A DNA stretch of 64,000 nucleotides from Vibrio cholerae (GTDB lineage: Bacteria > Actinomycetota > Actinomycetes > Actinomycetales > Micrococcaceae). The first letter of the stretch is position 1. Every line of letters begins with the position of its first letter. Positions 18,337 through 27,018 of the stretch are shown here, piece after piece. The DNA lies in assembly GCA_009728235.1 (NCBI GenBank), contig WNZI01000006.1, positions 1-64,000 on the forward strand. The letters are read 5' to 3'. A program made the position numbers and the translations under genes. The notes below the pieces were generated by a model, which saw nothing but the letters and a program-made list of their open reading frames with translations, did no database searches and had not been told where the DNA came from.

Positions 18337-19379
18337 GATGCTCCTTCGGTAGTGAACGGGATCGGTGCCGGCTGCGACCGCAGCTCCTCGTCGGTGAGGG
18401 CGCAGGCGTCGAGCAGACGCGTGATGTCGTCGTCGTCGAGGTCGTCACCGGTCAGCGCGAGATGCGTGCCGCGGCACCACTCACCGTGGCGCGCGTCGGC
18501 GTCCCAGGTTCCGCCGTTGCCGAGGGCTATGCGTGGACCGACACCGTGGACGGCGATCCTGGTGTCCGGCATGCCGGCGATCCAGACGCTGCCGCGGACG
18601 AAGCAGCACCCCTCCGAGATGGCGCCGAGTGCGGTGCGGAAGCGGTCCGGGTGCAGCGGACGCGATACCCGGTGCTCCACGGTGCGGAACGGCGTCGATG
18701 CGGTGGCCGGCGCGAGGACCGCCCCGGGCCGGCTGCGGTCCAGTGCCGCGCCGTGGTCGTGGGTGCCGAGACGGGCAGCCTCGGCGGCGGAGATGAGCGC
18801 GTGGGGAGCGAGTTCCCCGATGAGCTGGAGGCCGCGGAGGGCCAGCGCTGTGTCGCTCGGCAGGAGGTCGCTGACGGTGGTCAGCACGGTGTCGGCGAAG
18901 AGGAACTCGCCCATCAGGAACTCGCCGGGAGTGCGTGCGTCCTCGGGGACGGCGGTGTAGCCGGAGGCGAAGAGCGTGTGGTGGTCCCAGAGCTGGTCCT
19001 CGACGTCCTCCGGGCGCGCGGCGAGGGCGATCGTGTCGATGGTGAAAGCCTTGGGCGCGGTGCCGCGGAGGCCGTCGATGGCGTTCTCGGCCGTGGTGCC
19101 GGGTGGCAGTCCGACGACGGCGTGGGTCACGCCCGCGGCCTTGAGGCGCAGGAGGGTGGGGGCGAGGTCGAACCGGACAGTGCAGCTCAGGCACCCGTGC
19201 TCGAGCACCGCGGACCCGCGCTCGACGAGCTGGTCGTCGGTGTGGATGCGGCGCGTCACCAGGCCGTCGTCGAGCAGGTCGTGGAGGACCACCGGCGTGC
19301 CGGGGGAACGGTTCGCGATCAGCGAGGCCGCGTTGTTGCGGCTGAGGGCATCGAGTGAGGTGACGATGACGAGGTGCAT
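18333..19379 (-). CDS. mrf: Mrf-type COG0523 protein (ribosome hibernation factor-recruiting), Zur-controlled
   Basis: About 348 residues. The CxxC-bearing segment [20 protein letters not shown] and the C-terminal CobW-like domain ([20 protein letters not shown]) resemble mycobacterial Mrf, which recruits a hibernation factor to alternative ribosomes during zinc starvation. The N-terminus [19 protein letters not shown] lacks the GxxGxGKT P-loop of true CobW GTPases, as in Mrf-type members. The start at 19379 coincides with the expected transcription start, so the message is probably leaderless; an ATG at 19385 is an alternative. The gene is coupled to rpmJ2. A zinc metallochaperone role for a COG0523 protein is the competing idea. 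Confidence 0.8.
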   Translation of the reverse strand: MHLVIVTSLDALSRNNAASLIANRSPGTPVVLHDLLDDGLVTRRIHTDDQLVERGSAVLEHGCLSCTVRFDLAPTLLRLKAAGVTHAVVGLPPGTTAENAIDGLRGTAPKAFTIDTIALAARPEDVEDQLWDHHTLFASGYTAVPEDARTPGEFLMGEFLFADTVLTTVSDLLPSDTALALRGLQLIGELAPHALISAAEAARLGTHDHGAALDRSRPGAVLAPATASTPFRTVEHRVSRPLHPDRFRTALGAISEGCCFVRGSVWIAGMPDTRIAVHGVGPRIALGNGGTWDADARHGEWCRGTHLALTGDDLDDDDITRLLDACALTDEELRSQPAPIPFTTEGAS

Positions 19380-19415
19380 GGGCATCACTATATGAGAATG
19401 ATTCTCAATCACCAA
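19379..19415 (-). promoter_or_regulatory. mrf-rpmJ2 promoter with Zur box in the spacer
   Basis: Reading the minus strand: -35 TTGGTG (19415-19410), 17-base spacer, -10 TATAGT (19392-19387). The spacer contains the near-perfect palindrome TGAGAATNATTCTCA (19393-19407), the actinobacterial Zur consensus. Bound Zur-Zn would block RNA polymerase completely. Expected transcription start falls on the A of the ATG at 19379. Confidence 0.85.
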
Positions 19416-19473
19416 GCGGATGCTTCGTGACGCACTGTGAAGGTGCGTCTGGACGTGAACGCCGCCACCGACC

Positions 19474-19600
19474 TAGGCTCGACACCAGAATCAAGAGTTC
19501 CGACGCAAAACCCTGGTTTGTCGGACGGCAACCCTCTCGCTGTAGCGGGGTGCCCCAGGTGAGGATTCGGCCCTGCATGCACAGTGCGGGCAAGTATGGC
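19474..19600 (+). promoter_or_regulatory. SAM riboswitch (S-box/SAM-IV clan)
   Basis: Conserved elements in order: ATCAAGAG (19489-19496), a TCCGAC/GTCGGA stem (19499-19524), GGCAACCC (19527-19534), a short stem-loop, then GGGGTGCCCCAGGTGA (19547-19562). This order and wording match the SAM-I/SAM-IV clan leaders of actinobacteria. Downstream CGGCAAGTGCCCC, close to the start of the monooxygenase gene, could mask its ribosome site. Assignment of the exact class (I versus IV) is uncertain. It leads into a monooxygenase and methionine-transport operon, as expected for SAM control. Confidence 0.78.
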
Positions 19601-19638
19601 GCTTCCTCCACGGCAAGTGCCCCGACGTGAGGATCCCC

Positions 19639-21027
19639 GTGTCCGCTGCACCCCGCCATATCCGTTTCAACGCCTTCGACATGAACTGTGTCGGCCACCA
19701 GTCGCCCGGACTCTGGCGCCACCCGGAGGACCAGTCCTGGCGCTACAAGGACCTCCGCTACTGGGCCGACCTCGCGAAGACCCTGGAGCGTGGACTGTTC
19801 GACGGCATCTTCATCGCCGACGTCCTCGGCACCTACGACGTCTACGGCGGTTCCAACGAGGCGACCCTCCGACAGGGCACGCAGACGCCGGTGAACGACC
19901 CGTTCCTGCTGGTCTCGGCCATGGCCCTCGTCACGGAGCACCTCGGCTTCGGAGTCACCGCGGGCACGGCCTATGAGCACCCCTATCCCTTCGCCCGCCG
20001 CCTCTCCACCCTCGACCACCTCACCAACGGGCGCGTCGGGTGGAACGTGGTCACCGGCTACCTGCCGTCCGCGGCGCGCAACATGGGCAGCGCGGACCAG
20101 CTCGAGCACGACGAGCGCTACAACCACGCCGATGAGTACCTCGAGGTGCTCTACAAGCTGCTCGAGGGGTCCTGGGAGGACGACGCGGTCATCCGCGACC
20201 GGGAGACCGGCGTCTTCACCGATCCCGCCAAGGTGCACGAGATCAACCACGACGGCACCTACTTCACCGTCCCGGGCATCCACCTGAGCGAACCCTCCCC
20301 CCAGCGCACGCCCGTGATCTACCAGGCCGGAGCGTCACCCCGCGGCATCCGCTTCGCCGCGGGCAATGCCGAGGCGGTGTTCGTCGGGGCACCCACGAAG
20401 GCGATCCTGAAGGACGCCGTCACGAAGATCCGCGACGCAGTCGAGGCCGAGGGCCGAGACCGCTACTCCGTGCGGATCTACACCATGCTGACCGTCATCA
20501 CGGACGAGACGGAGGAGAAGGCGCAGGCCAAGCACGCCGACTACCAGCAGTACGTGAGCTACGAGGGCGCGCTCGTGCTGCTGTCCGGCTGGCTGGGCAT
20601 CGACCTCAGCGTCTACGATCCCGACGAGCCCATCGGCAACGTGCACTCCAACGCCATCCAGTCCGCGGTCGCGAACTTCCAGAAGGTGAACGACGACGGT
20701 GCTCCCTGGACGGTCCGGGACATCGCGGAGTGGGCGGGCATCGGCGGCCTCGGCCCGCGGGTCGTCGGGTCCGGGGCGCAGGTGGCCGACGAGCTGCAGG
20801 CCTGGGTCGAGGAGACCGACGTCGACGGCTTCAACCTGGCCTACGCCATCACCCCCGGGTCCTTCGAGGACGTGATCCGCTACGTGGTGCCCGAGCTGCA
20901 GAAGCGCGGCGCGTACCCCACCGAGTACGCCGAGGGGACCCTGCGCCAGAAGCTCTTCGGCAAGGGCGACCGCCTGCCCCAGGAGCACCGGGGCGCCGCG
21001 TACCGGCTCCAGCCCGCGCGCGGCTGA
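19639..21027 (+). CDS. NtaA/SnaA/DszA-type FMNH2-dependent monooxygenase
   Basis: Luciferase-like monooxygenase of about 462 residues. Diagnostic segments are HIRFNAFDMNCVGHQSPGLW at the start, LFDGIFIADVLGTYDVY, HLTNGRVGWNVVTGYL and VIYQAGASPRGIRFAAGNAE. Members oxidise chelators, dibenzothiophene sulfones or simple organosulfur compounds with reduced FMN from a separate reductase. I chose GTG 19639, which follows GTGAGG at good spacing, over the GTG at 19627, which has no ribosome site. Its place between a SAM riboswitch and metNIQ strongly suggests a role in scavenging sulfur from organosulfur compounds. The precise substrate is unknown. Confidence 0.9.
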   Translation: MSAAPRHIRFNAFDMNCVGHQSPGLWRHPEDQSWRYKDLRYWADLAKTLERGLFDGIFIADVLGTYDVYGGSNEATLRQGTQTPVNDPFLLVSAMALVTEHLGFGVTAGTAYEHPYPFARRLSTLDHLTNGRVGWNVVTGYLPSAARNMGSADQLEHDERYNHADEYLEVLYKLLEGSWEDDAVIRDRETGVFTDPAKVHEINHDGTYFTVPGIHLSEPSPQRTPVIYQAGASPRGIRFAAGNAEAVFVGAPTKAILKDAVTKIRDAVEAEGRDRYSVRIYTMLTVITDETEEKAQAKHADYQQYVSYEGALVLLSGWLGIDLSVYDPDEPIGNVHSNAIQSAVANFQKVNDDGAPWTVRDIAEWAGIGGLGPRVVGSGAQVADELQAWVEETDVDGFNLAYAITPGSFEDVIRYVVPELQKRGAYPTEYAEGTLRQKLFGKGDRLPQEHRGAAYRLQPARG

Positions 21028-21092
21028 CCCCCAACCACCCGGCGCGCTTCCCTGATTCCCCCCGCCCTACCGCTGCATGCCCTAGGAACCCC

Positions 21093-22172
21093 ATGATCTC
21101 GTTACGCCAGCTCACCAAGACCTATGGTCGCGGAGACACCTCCGTGACCGTCCTCGACACCGTGGACTTCGACGTCCCCACCGGCCGGATCGCCGCCGTC
21201 GTCGGCCGGAGCGGTGCGGGCAAGAGCACCCTCGCCCAGTGCATCAACCTGCTCGAACGCCCCACGTCCGGCTCCGTCGTCGTCAACGGCGAGGAACTGT
21301 CCGGGCTGCCGGAGAAGAGACTCCGCGAGGCCCGGCGCCGCATCGGCACGGTCTTCCAGTCCTCGAGCCTGCTCAGCCGGCGGACCGCCGCCGAGAACAT
21401 CGCCCTCCCGCTCGAGTACCTCGGCGTGACACCCGGGGAAGCCCGTGCCCGCGTCTCGGAGCTCCTCGACCGCGTGGGACTCGCCGACAAGGCCGGCTCC
21501 TACCCGTTCCAGCTCTCCGGCGGCCAGGCGCAGCGGGTCGGCATCGCCCGGGCGCTCGCGCTGCGGCCGTCCATCCTCCTGGCCGACGAGGCGACCTCCG
21601 GGCTCGACCCCGACACCACGCGGTCCGTCGTCGAGCTCATCCGCCAGCTGCGGTCCGACCTCGAGCTCACCGTCGTCTTCATCACGCACGAGATGGATAC
21701 CGTCCGTCAGGTCGCCGATACCGTGGCGCGCCTCGACCAGGGCCGGATCGTGGAGCAGGGGGCCCTGGTGGACCTGCTGACCTCCCACGACTCGCTGCTC
21801 GGGCAGTCGCTCAGGCCCCGCCGCGGGTACGCGGGACCGGAGTCCGGGACACGCACCTGGTACGTCACGTACGACTCGACGGACGTGCCGGGGGACTGGA
21901 TCCAGCGGCTCACCGGGGATCTCGACGCGGTGGTGCACCTCCTGGGTGCCTCCGTCGAAACGGTGCACGGCGTCAACACCGGGAGCGCGACGCTCGGCAT
22001 CGGCACGGACGACGACGCCCGGGTCGCGGCCGTGCTGGCGCGTTACGGACTGAGCGGAACGCCCGACGACGGCGAAGCTGCCGGCCGGGACGGCTTCCCA
22101 CCCACAAGTGCCCTGCCTTCACCCCAACGCCGGGAGCGCGTCCTCAGCACAGTCGCGGGGGACGCCGCATGA
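21093..22172 (+). CDS. metN: Methionine ABC transporter ATP-binding protein
   Basis: Cytoplasmic ATPase of 359 residues. Walker A is GRSGAGKST, signature motif LSGGQAQRVGIARAL, Walker B ILLADEATSGLD, H-loop FITHEMD. After the NBD, the C-terminal ~100 residues (TWYVTYDSTDVPGDW...GASVETVHGVNTGSATLGI) form the NIL domain that senses methionine in MetN. A 38-residue Pro/Arg-rich tail follows. The stop overlaps metI (ATGA). The operon lies downstream of the SAM riboswitch and the monooxygenase gene. Confidence 0.95.
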   Translation: MISLRQLTKTYGRGDTSVTVLDTVDFDVPTGRIAAVVGRSGAGKSTLAQCINLLERPTSGSVVVNGEELSGLPEKRLREARRRIGTVFQSSSLLSRRTAAENIALPLEYLGVTPGEARARVSELLDRVGLADKAGSYPFQLSGGQAQRVGIARALALRPSILLADEATSGLDPDTTRSVVELIRQLRSDLELTVVFITHEMDTVRQVADTVARLDQGRIVEQGALVDLLTSHDSLLGQSLRPRRGYAGPESGTRTWYVTYDSTDVPGDWIQRLTGDLDAVVHLLGASVETVHGVNTGSATLGIGTDDDARVAAVLARYGLSGTPDDGEAAGRDGFPPTSALPSPQRRERVLSTVAGDAA

Positions 22173-22873
22173 GCGCCGTCCTCCTTCCCCGCGCCGACGT
22201 CCCCCTCGCCGACCTGCCCGCACTGCTGCTGCCGGCGTACGGCGAGACCGTCACGATGGTCGGCATCGTCATGGCCGTGGTGCTCGTGGTCGGCACCCCG
22301 CTCGGAGTGCTGCTCCACAACCTCGCACCCGGTGGGCTGCACGAGCGGCCGGCCCTCCACGCGACGCTCAGCTGGATCATCAGCATCGGCCGGTCCCTTC
22401 CGTTCCTCATCCTCATGGCAGCCATCGTGCCGTTCACCCGGTTCATCACGGGCACCAACATCGGTATCGCGGCCGCCGTCGTCCCCATGTCCCTGGCGGG
22501 TATCGCGTTCTTCACGCGCATCGTGGAGAACGCGCTGCGCTCCGTCCCGCCGTCCATGGTGCAGGTGGCGCGGGCCGCCGGCGGATCCAACCTCCAGATC
22601 ATGCGGACGGCCCAGTTCAGTGAGGCCGTGCCCGCCGTCGTCGGCGGTCTCACCATCCAGGTCATCGCGATGATCGAGTACTCGGCCATCGCGGGGACCA
22701 TCGGCGCCGGCGGCATCGGCTACGTCGCCGTCACGTACGGCTACCAGCGCTTCGACAACACGGTGATGCTGGCGACGATCGTGATCCTCGTGGTCACCGT
22801 CGCCGTCATCCAGATCGCCGGTGACCGGCTGGTCCGGTTCACCACGCCGCAGAAACGCCTGCAGCGAGCCTGA
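22169..22873 (+). CDS. metI: Methionine ABC transporter permease
   Basis: Integral membrane permease of 234 residues with about five helices. The coupling helix region RAAGGSNLQIMRTAQFSEAV and IEYSAIAGTIGAGGIGYVAV are hallmarks of MetI. Its ATG overlaps the metN stop. It forms a MetN2I2 complex that takes methionine (or derivatives) from MetQ. Confidence 0.95.
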   Translation: MSAVLLPRADVPLADLPALLLPAYGETVTMVGIVMAVVLVVGTPLGVLLHNLAPGGLHERPALHATLSWIISIGRSLPFLILMAAIVPFTRFITGTNIGIAAAVVPMSLAGIAFFTRIVENALRSVPPSMVQVARAAGGSNLQIMRTAQFSEAVPAVVGGLTIQVIAMIEYSAIAGTIGAGGIGYVAVTYGYQRFDNTVMLATIVILVVTVAVIQIAGDRLVRFTTPQKRLQRA

Positions 22874-22936
22874 CCCACCTCCTCCCGCTCCAACCCATCC
22901 CCGCGCTGCCTCCAGCGCGCCCCGAAAGGCCTCGTC

Positions 22937-23845
22937 ATGACCGAGAACACCACCTCCAGCACCCCTTCCGACCACGGATTCACCCTCAGGAAGCGCCGCA
23001 AGGCGCCCTGGATCGCAGGCGGTGCCGCCGTCGTCGTCGCGGCCGGCGCCTTCATCGCCGTTCCGCTGCTCAACCCCTCCGAGTCCGCTGCGGAGACCGA
23101 GGGCGCCACGCTGCTCGTCGCGACGGCGGAGGGCAACTCCGCAGAGCAGGCCCTGATCGAGTTCATCGACCGCGACGTCGCCCCGAAGTACGGCATCGAC
23201 ATCGAGTTCAAGGGGCTGAGCGACAGCAACACCATCAACCGTGCCGTCAGCGAGGGCGAGGTCGCCGCGACGGTGTACCAGCACGAGCTGTGGCTGGGAC
23301 AGGTCCTCGAAGCCAACCCGGACTTCCGGGAGACCGCCGTGGGGCCCGTGTTCCGCTGGGGCTTCGGCATCTGGTCGGACAAGTACACGAGCGTGGATCA
23401 GATCCCCGACGGCGGAACGGTGTCCCTCTACTCCGATCCCGCGAACGAGGCCCAGGGACTGTGGCTGCTCGAGCGGGCGGGGCTCATCACGCTCAAGGAC
23501 GGCGTGGACAAGTGGCAGGCGACGCAGGACGACATCGCGTCCAACCCGAAGAACCTGACGTTCACGCTCCTCGACTTCGGCGCGCAGTCCCGGGCGCTGC
23601 CGGACCTCGACGCCGCCGTCGGCTACACCGAGTACTACACGGCCGCGAAGGTGCCGCTCGAGCACCAGATCTTCGCGCCCGCAGCTCCGGACGAGTTCGC
23701 GGCCCAGCTCACGGTGGGCACCGACTACCTCGAGACCGAGAACATCCGGAAGCTGAAGGAGGCCTTCGCGGACCCCGCCGTCCAGGAGTTCCTCGCCACG
23801 GACCCGGCCGTCAAGGACCTGCTGCTGCCCATCGAGCAGTCCTGA
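22937..23845 (+). CDS. metQ: MetQ/NlpA-type methionine-binding protein
   Basis: Extracytoplasmic binding protein of 302 residues. It has no lipobox. Instead, residues ~25-45 (WIAGGAAVVVAAGAFIAVPLL) form an N-terminal membrane anchor after a basic segment. The NlpA fold is clear from ATVYQHELWLGQVLEANPDF, WGFGIWSDKYTSVDQIPDG and YSDPANEAQGLWLLERAGLI. A 63-base spacer separates it from metI, still in the same direction. It captures L- or D-methionine or a related sulfur compound for MetNI. Confidence 0.92.
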   Translation: MTENTTSSTPSDHGFTLRKRRKAPWIAGGAAVVVAAGAFIAVPLLNPSESAAETEGATLLVATAEGNSAEQALIEFIDRDVAPKYGIDIEFKGLSDSNTINRAVSEGEVAATVYQHELWLGQVLEANPDFRETAVGPVFRWGFGIWSDKYTSVDQIPDGGTVSLYSDPANEAQGLWLLERAGLITLKDGVDKWQATQDDIASNPKNLTFTLLDFGAQSRALPDLDAAVGYTEYYTAAKVPLEHQIFAPAAPDEFAAQLTVGTDYLETENIRKLKEAFADPAVQEFLATDPAVKDLLLPIEQS

Positions 23846-24004
23846 CCCGCTGCTGACCGCGGTTCGCCGAATCGGGCGGGGACGTCGGGAATAGGCCTCC
23901 GCTGGGGGCTGAACGCCCGGAAACGGGTGGCCAGCGCCGTGCCGGGGGTACTAGCGTCGAGGACAGAAGATACCGACGACAGTCATCGACAGCGAGGAGT
24001 TCCC

Positions 24005-24658
24005 ATGTCACGCGTAGCCATCATCGGTGGGCACGGAAAAGTAGCCCTGCACCTCACGAAGATCCTCACCAGCCAGGGTCACCAGGTCAGCTCGATCTTC
24101 CGCAACCAGGACCACGCGGGCGACGTCGAGCAGGCCGGAGCCACCCCGGTGGTGGCGGACCTCGCCGAGCTGTCGGTGGAGGACATGGCAGACGTCTTCC
24201 GCGGGCATGACGCTGTGGTGTGGTCGGCCGGTTCGGGCGGCAGCAGCCCCGAGGCCACCTACGCGGTGGACCGGGACGCAGCCATCCGCTCGATGGACGC
24301 CGCCGAGCAGGCGTCGGTGGGCCGGTACGTCATGGTGTCCTACCTGGGTGCGAGCAAGGACCACGGTGTCCCCGAGGACAACAGCTTCTTCCACTACGCC
24401 GAGGCCAAGGCCGCCGCGGACGAGCACCTGCGGAACTCCTCGCTGGCCTGGACGATCCTCGGCCCGGGCTCGCTGACCACCGATCCCGGGACCGGCACGA
24501 TCGAGGTGGCGGACAAGCCCCAGCAGGATTCCGTGCCCCGCGAGGACGTGGCCCTCGTGGCCGCCGTGGTCCTCGGCAACCTCGCCACCGTGGACCAAAC
24601 CATCCAGTTCAACAGCGGTCAGACGCCGGTGGCCGAGGCCATCGAGGCTTCCCTGTAG
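24005..24658 (+). CDS. NAD(P)H-binding atypical SDR (NmrA/YwnB-like)
   Basis: A 217-residue Rossmann protein, MSRVAIIGGHGKVALHLTKI with the GxxGxxG-like GGHGKV motif. The partner segment is GRYVMVSYLGASKDHGVPED and later HYAEAKAAADEHLRNSSLAW with a YxxxK pair. The family includes NAD(P)-dependent sugar epimerase-like and redox-sensor proteins; catalytic activity is uncertain. The start is set by GAGGAG at seven bases. A strong shared terminator follows. Confidence 0.85.
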   Translation: MSRVAIIGGHGKVALHLTKILTSQGHQVSSIFRNQDHAGDVEQAGATPVVADLAELSVEDMADVFRGHDAVVWSAGSGGSSPEATYAVDRDAAIRSMDAAEQASVGRYVMVSYLGASKDHGVPEDNSFFHYAEAKAAADEHLRNSSLAWTILGPGSLTTDPGTGTIEVADKPQQDSVPREDVALVAAVVLGNLATVDQTIQFNSGQTPVAEAIEASL

Positions 24659-24673
24659 TCGACGATCACCACG

Positions 24674-24705
24674 AGAGGCGGCGCTCCTTCGGGAGCGCCG
24701 CCTCT
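24674..24705. terminator. Bidirectional terminator between convergent genes
   Basis: A 14-bp perfect stem, AGAGGCGGCGCTCC (24674-24687) with its complement (24692-24705), is closed by a TTCG tetraloop and followed by TGGTTTG. It lies between the plus-strand gene ending at 24658 and the minus-strand gene ending at 24729. Confidence 0.9.
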
Positions 24706-24728
24706 GGTTTGTCCGGTGTCGGCGTGAG

Positions 24729-25274
24729 CTACAGGCCTTCCGCGGCGTGGAAGGTGCGCAGTGCCTCGACGACGAGCCTGTGGTCCTCGAGCTGCGGCAG
24801 TCCCGACACCGTGACGGTGGCCACGGGGCCGACGCCCCGGATGAAGAGCGGGAACGAGCCGCCGTGCGCCGCGTGGGTCGAGGTGTCGAACATCGGGTTG
24901 TTCTCCGCGCGGCCGCCGTTGCGCCGCCCGCGCAGACCGACGAGCAGGGACGGCATCAGGTAGCGGGCCGCGGTGCGGCTCTTCGCGTCGAGCCAGTAGT
25001 CGTTGTCCGGGGTGGCGCCGTCGAGCGCGGCGCGGAAGAGGATGTGGTTCGGCTTGCTGATGCCGACGGCGATCGGCAGGTTGCGGCCCACACCGAGCTG
25101 CACGAGCAGCTGCCCGAGGGCCACGGCGTCATCGTTCGTGAAGCGGGTGAACTGGAGCTCCGCGACCTCACCCTCCACCTGCGCGATGAGAGCCTCGAGG
25201 GACTCGGAGGGCTGGTCGTCGCCCCCGTCCGGATCGAACGGACGGAGGACTGTCGCGGGGGCGTCGTTGCTCAT
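24729..25274 (-). CDS. UPF0303 / heme-degrading domain-like protein
   Basis: A 181-residue protein of the UPF0303 (HbpS-like fold) family: LGQLLVQLGVGRNLPIAVGI, FRAALDGATPDNDYWLDAKS, then GVGPVATVTVSGLPQLEDHR. The family is related to heme-binding HbpS/GlcG proteins, but most members have no proven role. About 30 N-terminal residues are acidic and probably disordered. It is a single-gene unit, convergent with the NAD(P)-binding protein. Confidence 0.82.
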   Translation of the reverse strand: MSNDAPATVLRPFDPDGGDDQPSESLEALIAQVEGEVAELQFTRFTNDDAVALGQLLVQLGVGRNLPIAVGISKPNHILFRAALDGATPDNDYWLDAKSRTAARYLMPSLLVGLRGRRNGGRAENNPMFDTSTHAAHGGSFPLFIRGVGPVATVTVSGLPQLEDHRLVVEALRTFHAAEGL

Positions 25275-25352
25275 TGGACAAACCTACGTGGTCCACTGCC
25301 CGCGGGGGAATACGGAACGGTCAGTCCTCCCGCGGGCAGCCGACCGTTCCGG

Positions 25353-26129
25353 TCAGGAGACCTGCAGACCACCGTTGATGTCATAGGTCGCGGCCGTGAT
25401 GTACCCGGCGTCGGGGCCGGCGAGGAAGGTGATGAGCGCGGCGATCTCGTCCACCGTGCCGACCCGTCCCACCAGGATGTCCCGCGACATCTCGCGCTTG
25501 CGCTCCTCCGTGAGGGTGCCGCCCATGATGTCCGTGTCCACCGGTCCGGGAGCCACGCAGTTGACAGTGATGTTGTGCTCGCCCATCTCCCGGGCGAGGG
25601 CACGCGTGAACCCGATGATGCCGGCCTTCGACGCGCTGTAGGCAACCTTCGAGTACGTGCCGCCGCCGCGCTGGGCCGAGATGGAGGAGACGCTGACCAC
25701 GCGGCCCAGCTTCCGCTCGATCATGCCGCGCAGCACGCGCTGCGAGACCAGGAACGTGCCGGTCATGTTGACGGCGAACACCCGCTCCCAGGCCGCCTTG
25801 GTCTCCTGCATGAACTCGGTGGGGGAGCTGATGCCCGCGAGGTTCGCGAGGGCCACGACGGGCGGGAGCTCGGCCTCGACACGGGTGATCGCCGCGTCCA
25901 CCGACGCCTCGTCCGAGACGTCCGTGCCGACCCCGATGGCCTGGACGCCGTGCCGGCCGGCGATGTCCGCTGCTGCCTCGTCCGCCGCGCCGGCATCGAT
26001 GTCGAGGATGGCGATGGCCCACCCCTCGCTCGCCATGCGCTCCGCGGTCGCCCGCCCGATCCCGCGCGCGGAGGCGGCCCCGGTCAGAACGGCGGTGCGT
26101 GCGGTGGGGAATGCTGCTGCGTCGGTCAT
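25353..26129 (-). CDS. SDR family oxidoreductase of the GntR/GntP locus
   Basis: A 258-residue classical SDR. NAD(P)-binding is TGAASARGIG, with a one-residue-longer loop than usual. NLAG replaces NNAG; the catalytic residues are in SVSSISAQRGGG and YSASK; the C-terminus is DINGGLQVS. The ATG at 26129 follows AGGAG. It lies four bases downstream of gntR on the same strand and opposite a GntP permease, so it probably oxidises or reduces the imported sugar acid, as gluconate/ketogluconate or tetronate dehydrogenases do. The exact substrate is not visible. Confidence 0.88.
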   Translation of the reverse strand: MTDAAAFPTARTAVLTGAASARGIGRATAERMASEGWAIAILDIDAGAADEAAADIAGRHGVQAIGVGTDVSDEASVDAAITRVEAELPPVVALANLAGISSPTEFMQETKAAWERVFAVNMTGTFLVSQRVLRGMIERKLGRVVSVSSISAQRGGGTYSKVAYSASKAGIIGFTRALAREMGEHNITVNCVAPGPVDTDIMGGTLTEERKREMSRDILVGRVGTVDEIAALITFLAGPDAGYITAATYDINGGLQVS

Positions 26130-26133
26130 GACG

Positions 26134-26862
26134 TCAACTCCTTCTGGTTCCGTGCTGGATGAAATGGTCGTAGTCGCCGTAGGTCTGGTCGATGTGCGCT
26201 TCCATGGCCTGCCGCGCCCTGGCGGGATCGCGGCTGCGGATCGCCTCGAGGACCAGCGTGTGGTGCTCGATCGCGTGGACCTGGACCTCGGGGAACGACG
26301 ACGTCTCGCGCCGCATCGAGTACAGGAGCTGGCCGAGGGGGCCGAGGACCACGGGCAGGAACGGGTTCGCCGAGGCCCGGAAGACGGCGTCGTGGAAGGC
26401 GAGATCGGACGCGGTGACGGCGTCGAGATCCCCTGCCGCGTGGGCGGACTCGAGCGCGGTGATCGCGTCCGCCATCCGGTCGAGCTCCTCGTCGGTGGCA
26501 TTCGCGGCAGCCAGTTCGGCCGCCCCGGTCTCCACCATCCGGCGGATCTCCAGGAGCCGGAGGGAGACGTCGGGAGTGTCCGCTGCGGCTGCGGCCGCGC
26601 GCAGGATGGCCTCGAGGTCCGTCCACTGTGCTGTCGGGTTCACGTAGGTGCCGAGCCCGCGCCGCACCTCGACGACGTTCTGGGCCTGCAGCTTCTTCAG
26701 TGCTTCCCGAACTGTCAGTCGACTGACACCTGCGGCCGTCGCCAGCTCGCCCTCCGGCGGCAGTGCCTGAAGTGGGGCATACCGGCCCTGCACGATCTCC
26801 TCGAGGAGATCCTCGAAGACGGACTGCGCGAGCGACTTCCGCCCTGTGGTGTTCTCCGGCAT
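26134..26862 (-). CDS. GntR family regulator, FadR subfamily
   Basis: A 242-residue regulator. The wHTH comprises residues ~10-75 (PPEGELATAAGVSRLTVREA, RRGLGTYVNP). The FCD ligand domain follows, with the metal-site pattern ASDLAFHDAVFRASANP and later HHTLVLEAIRSRDPARARQAM (Asp and His residues that bind a metal and a carboxylate ligand). It is co-transcribed with the SDR and divergent from gntP. It probably represses both until a sugar acid binds. Confidence 0.9.
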   Translation of the reverse strand: MPENTTGRKSLAQSVFEDLLEEIVQGRYAPLQALPPEGELATAAGVSRLTVREALKKLQAQNVVEVRRGLGTYVNPTAQWTDLEAILRAAAAAADTPDVSLRLLEIRRMVETGAAELAAANATDEELDRMADAITALESAHAAGDLDAVTASDLAFHDAVFRASANPFLPVVLGPLGQLLYSMRRETSSFPEVQVHAIEHHTLVLEAIRSRDPARARQAMEAHIDQTYGDYDHFIQHGTRRS

Positions 26863-26884
26863 TCAACATCCTCGTCGAAGGGTC

Positions 26885-26915
26885 TTGTCAGACGTCTTAT
26901 GTCCGGTGCTATTGT
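26885..26915 (+). promoter_or_regulatory. Divergent gntR/gntP control region with candidate operator
   Basis: TTGTCAGACGTCTTATGT (26885-26902) contains the palindrome AGACGTCT (26890-26897) and the GT-N3-AC pattern of FadR-type GntR sites. The TTGTCA could serve as -35 with TATTGT (26910-26915) at a long 19-base spacing. Assignment is tentative. Confidence 0.4.
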
Positions 26916-27018
26916 GACATCCAGCACAGTGCCCGTCAACGCGTCCGCCGGGTACTGGCAGCTCACCACTGATCGGGCAACGGTGCCCGTTCAGCGTCCC
27001 ACCAAGGAGTACATCACC

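Noticed and set aside
25657-27018. Long N-terminal extension of the GntP permease frame
   Set aside because: The extension is antisense to the SDR and gntR genes; GTG 27019 has a good AAGGAG and the family N-terminus.
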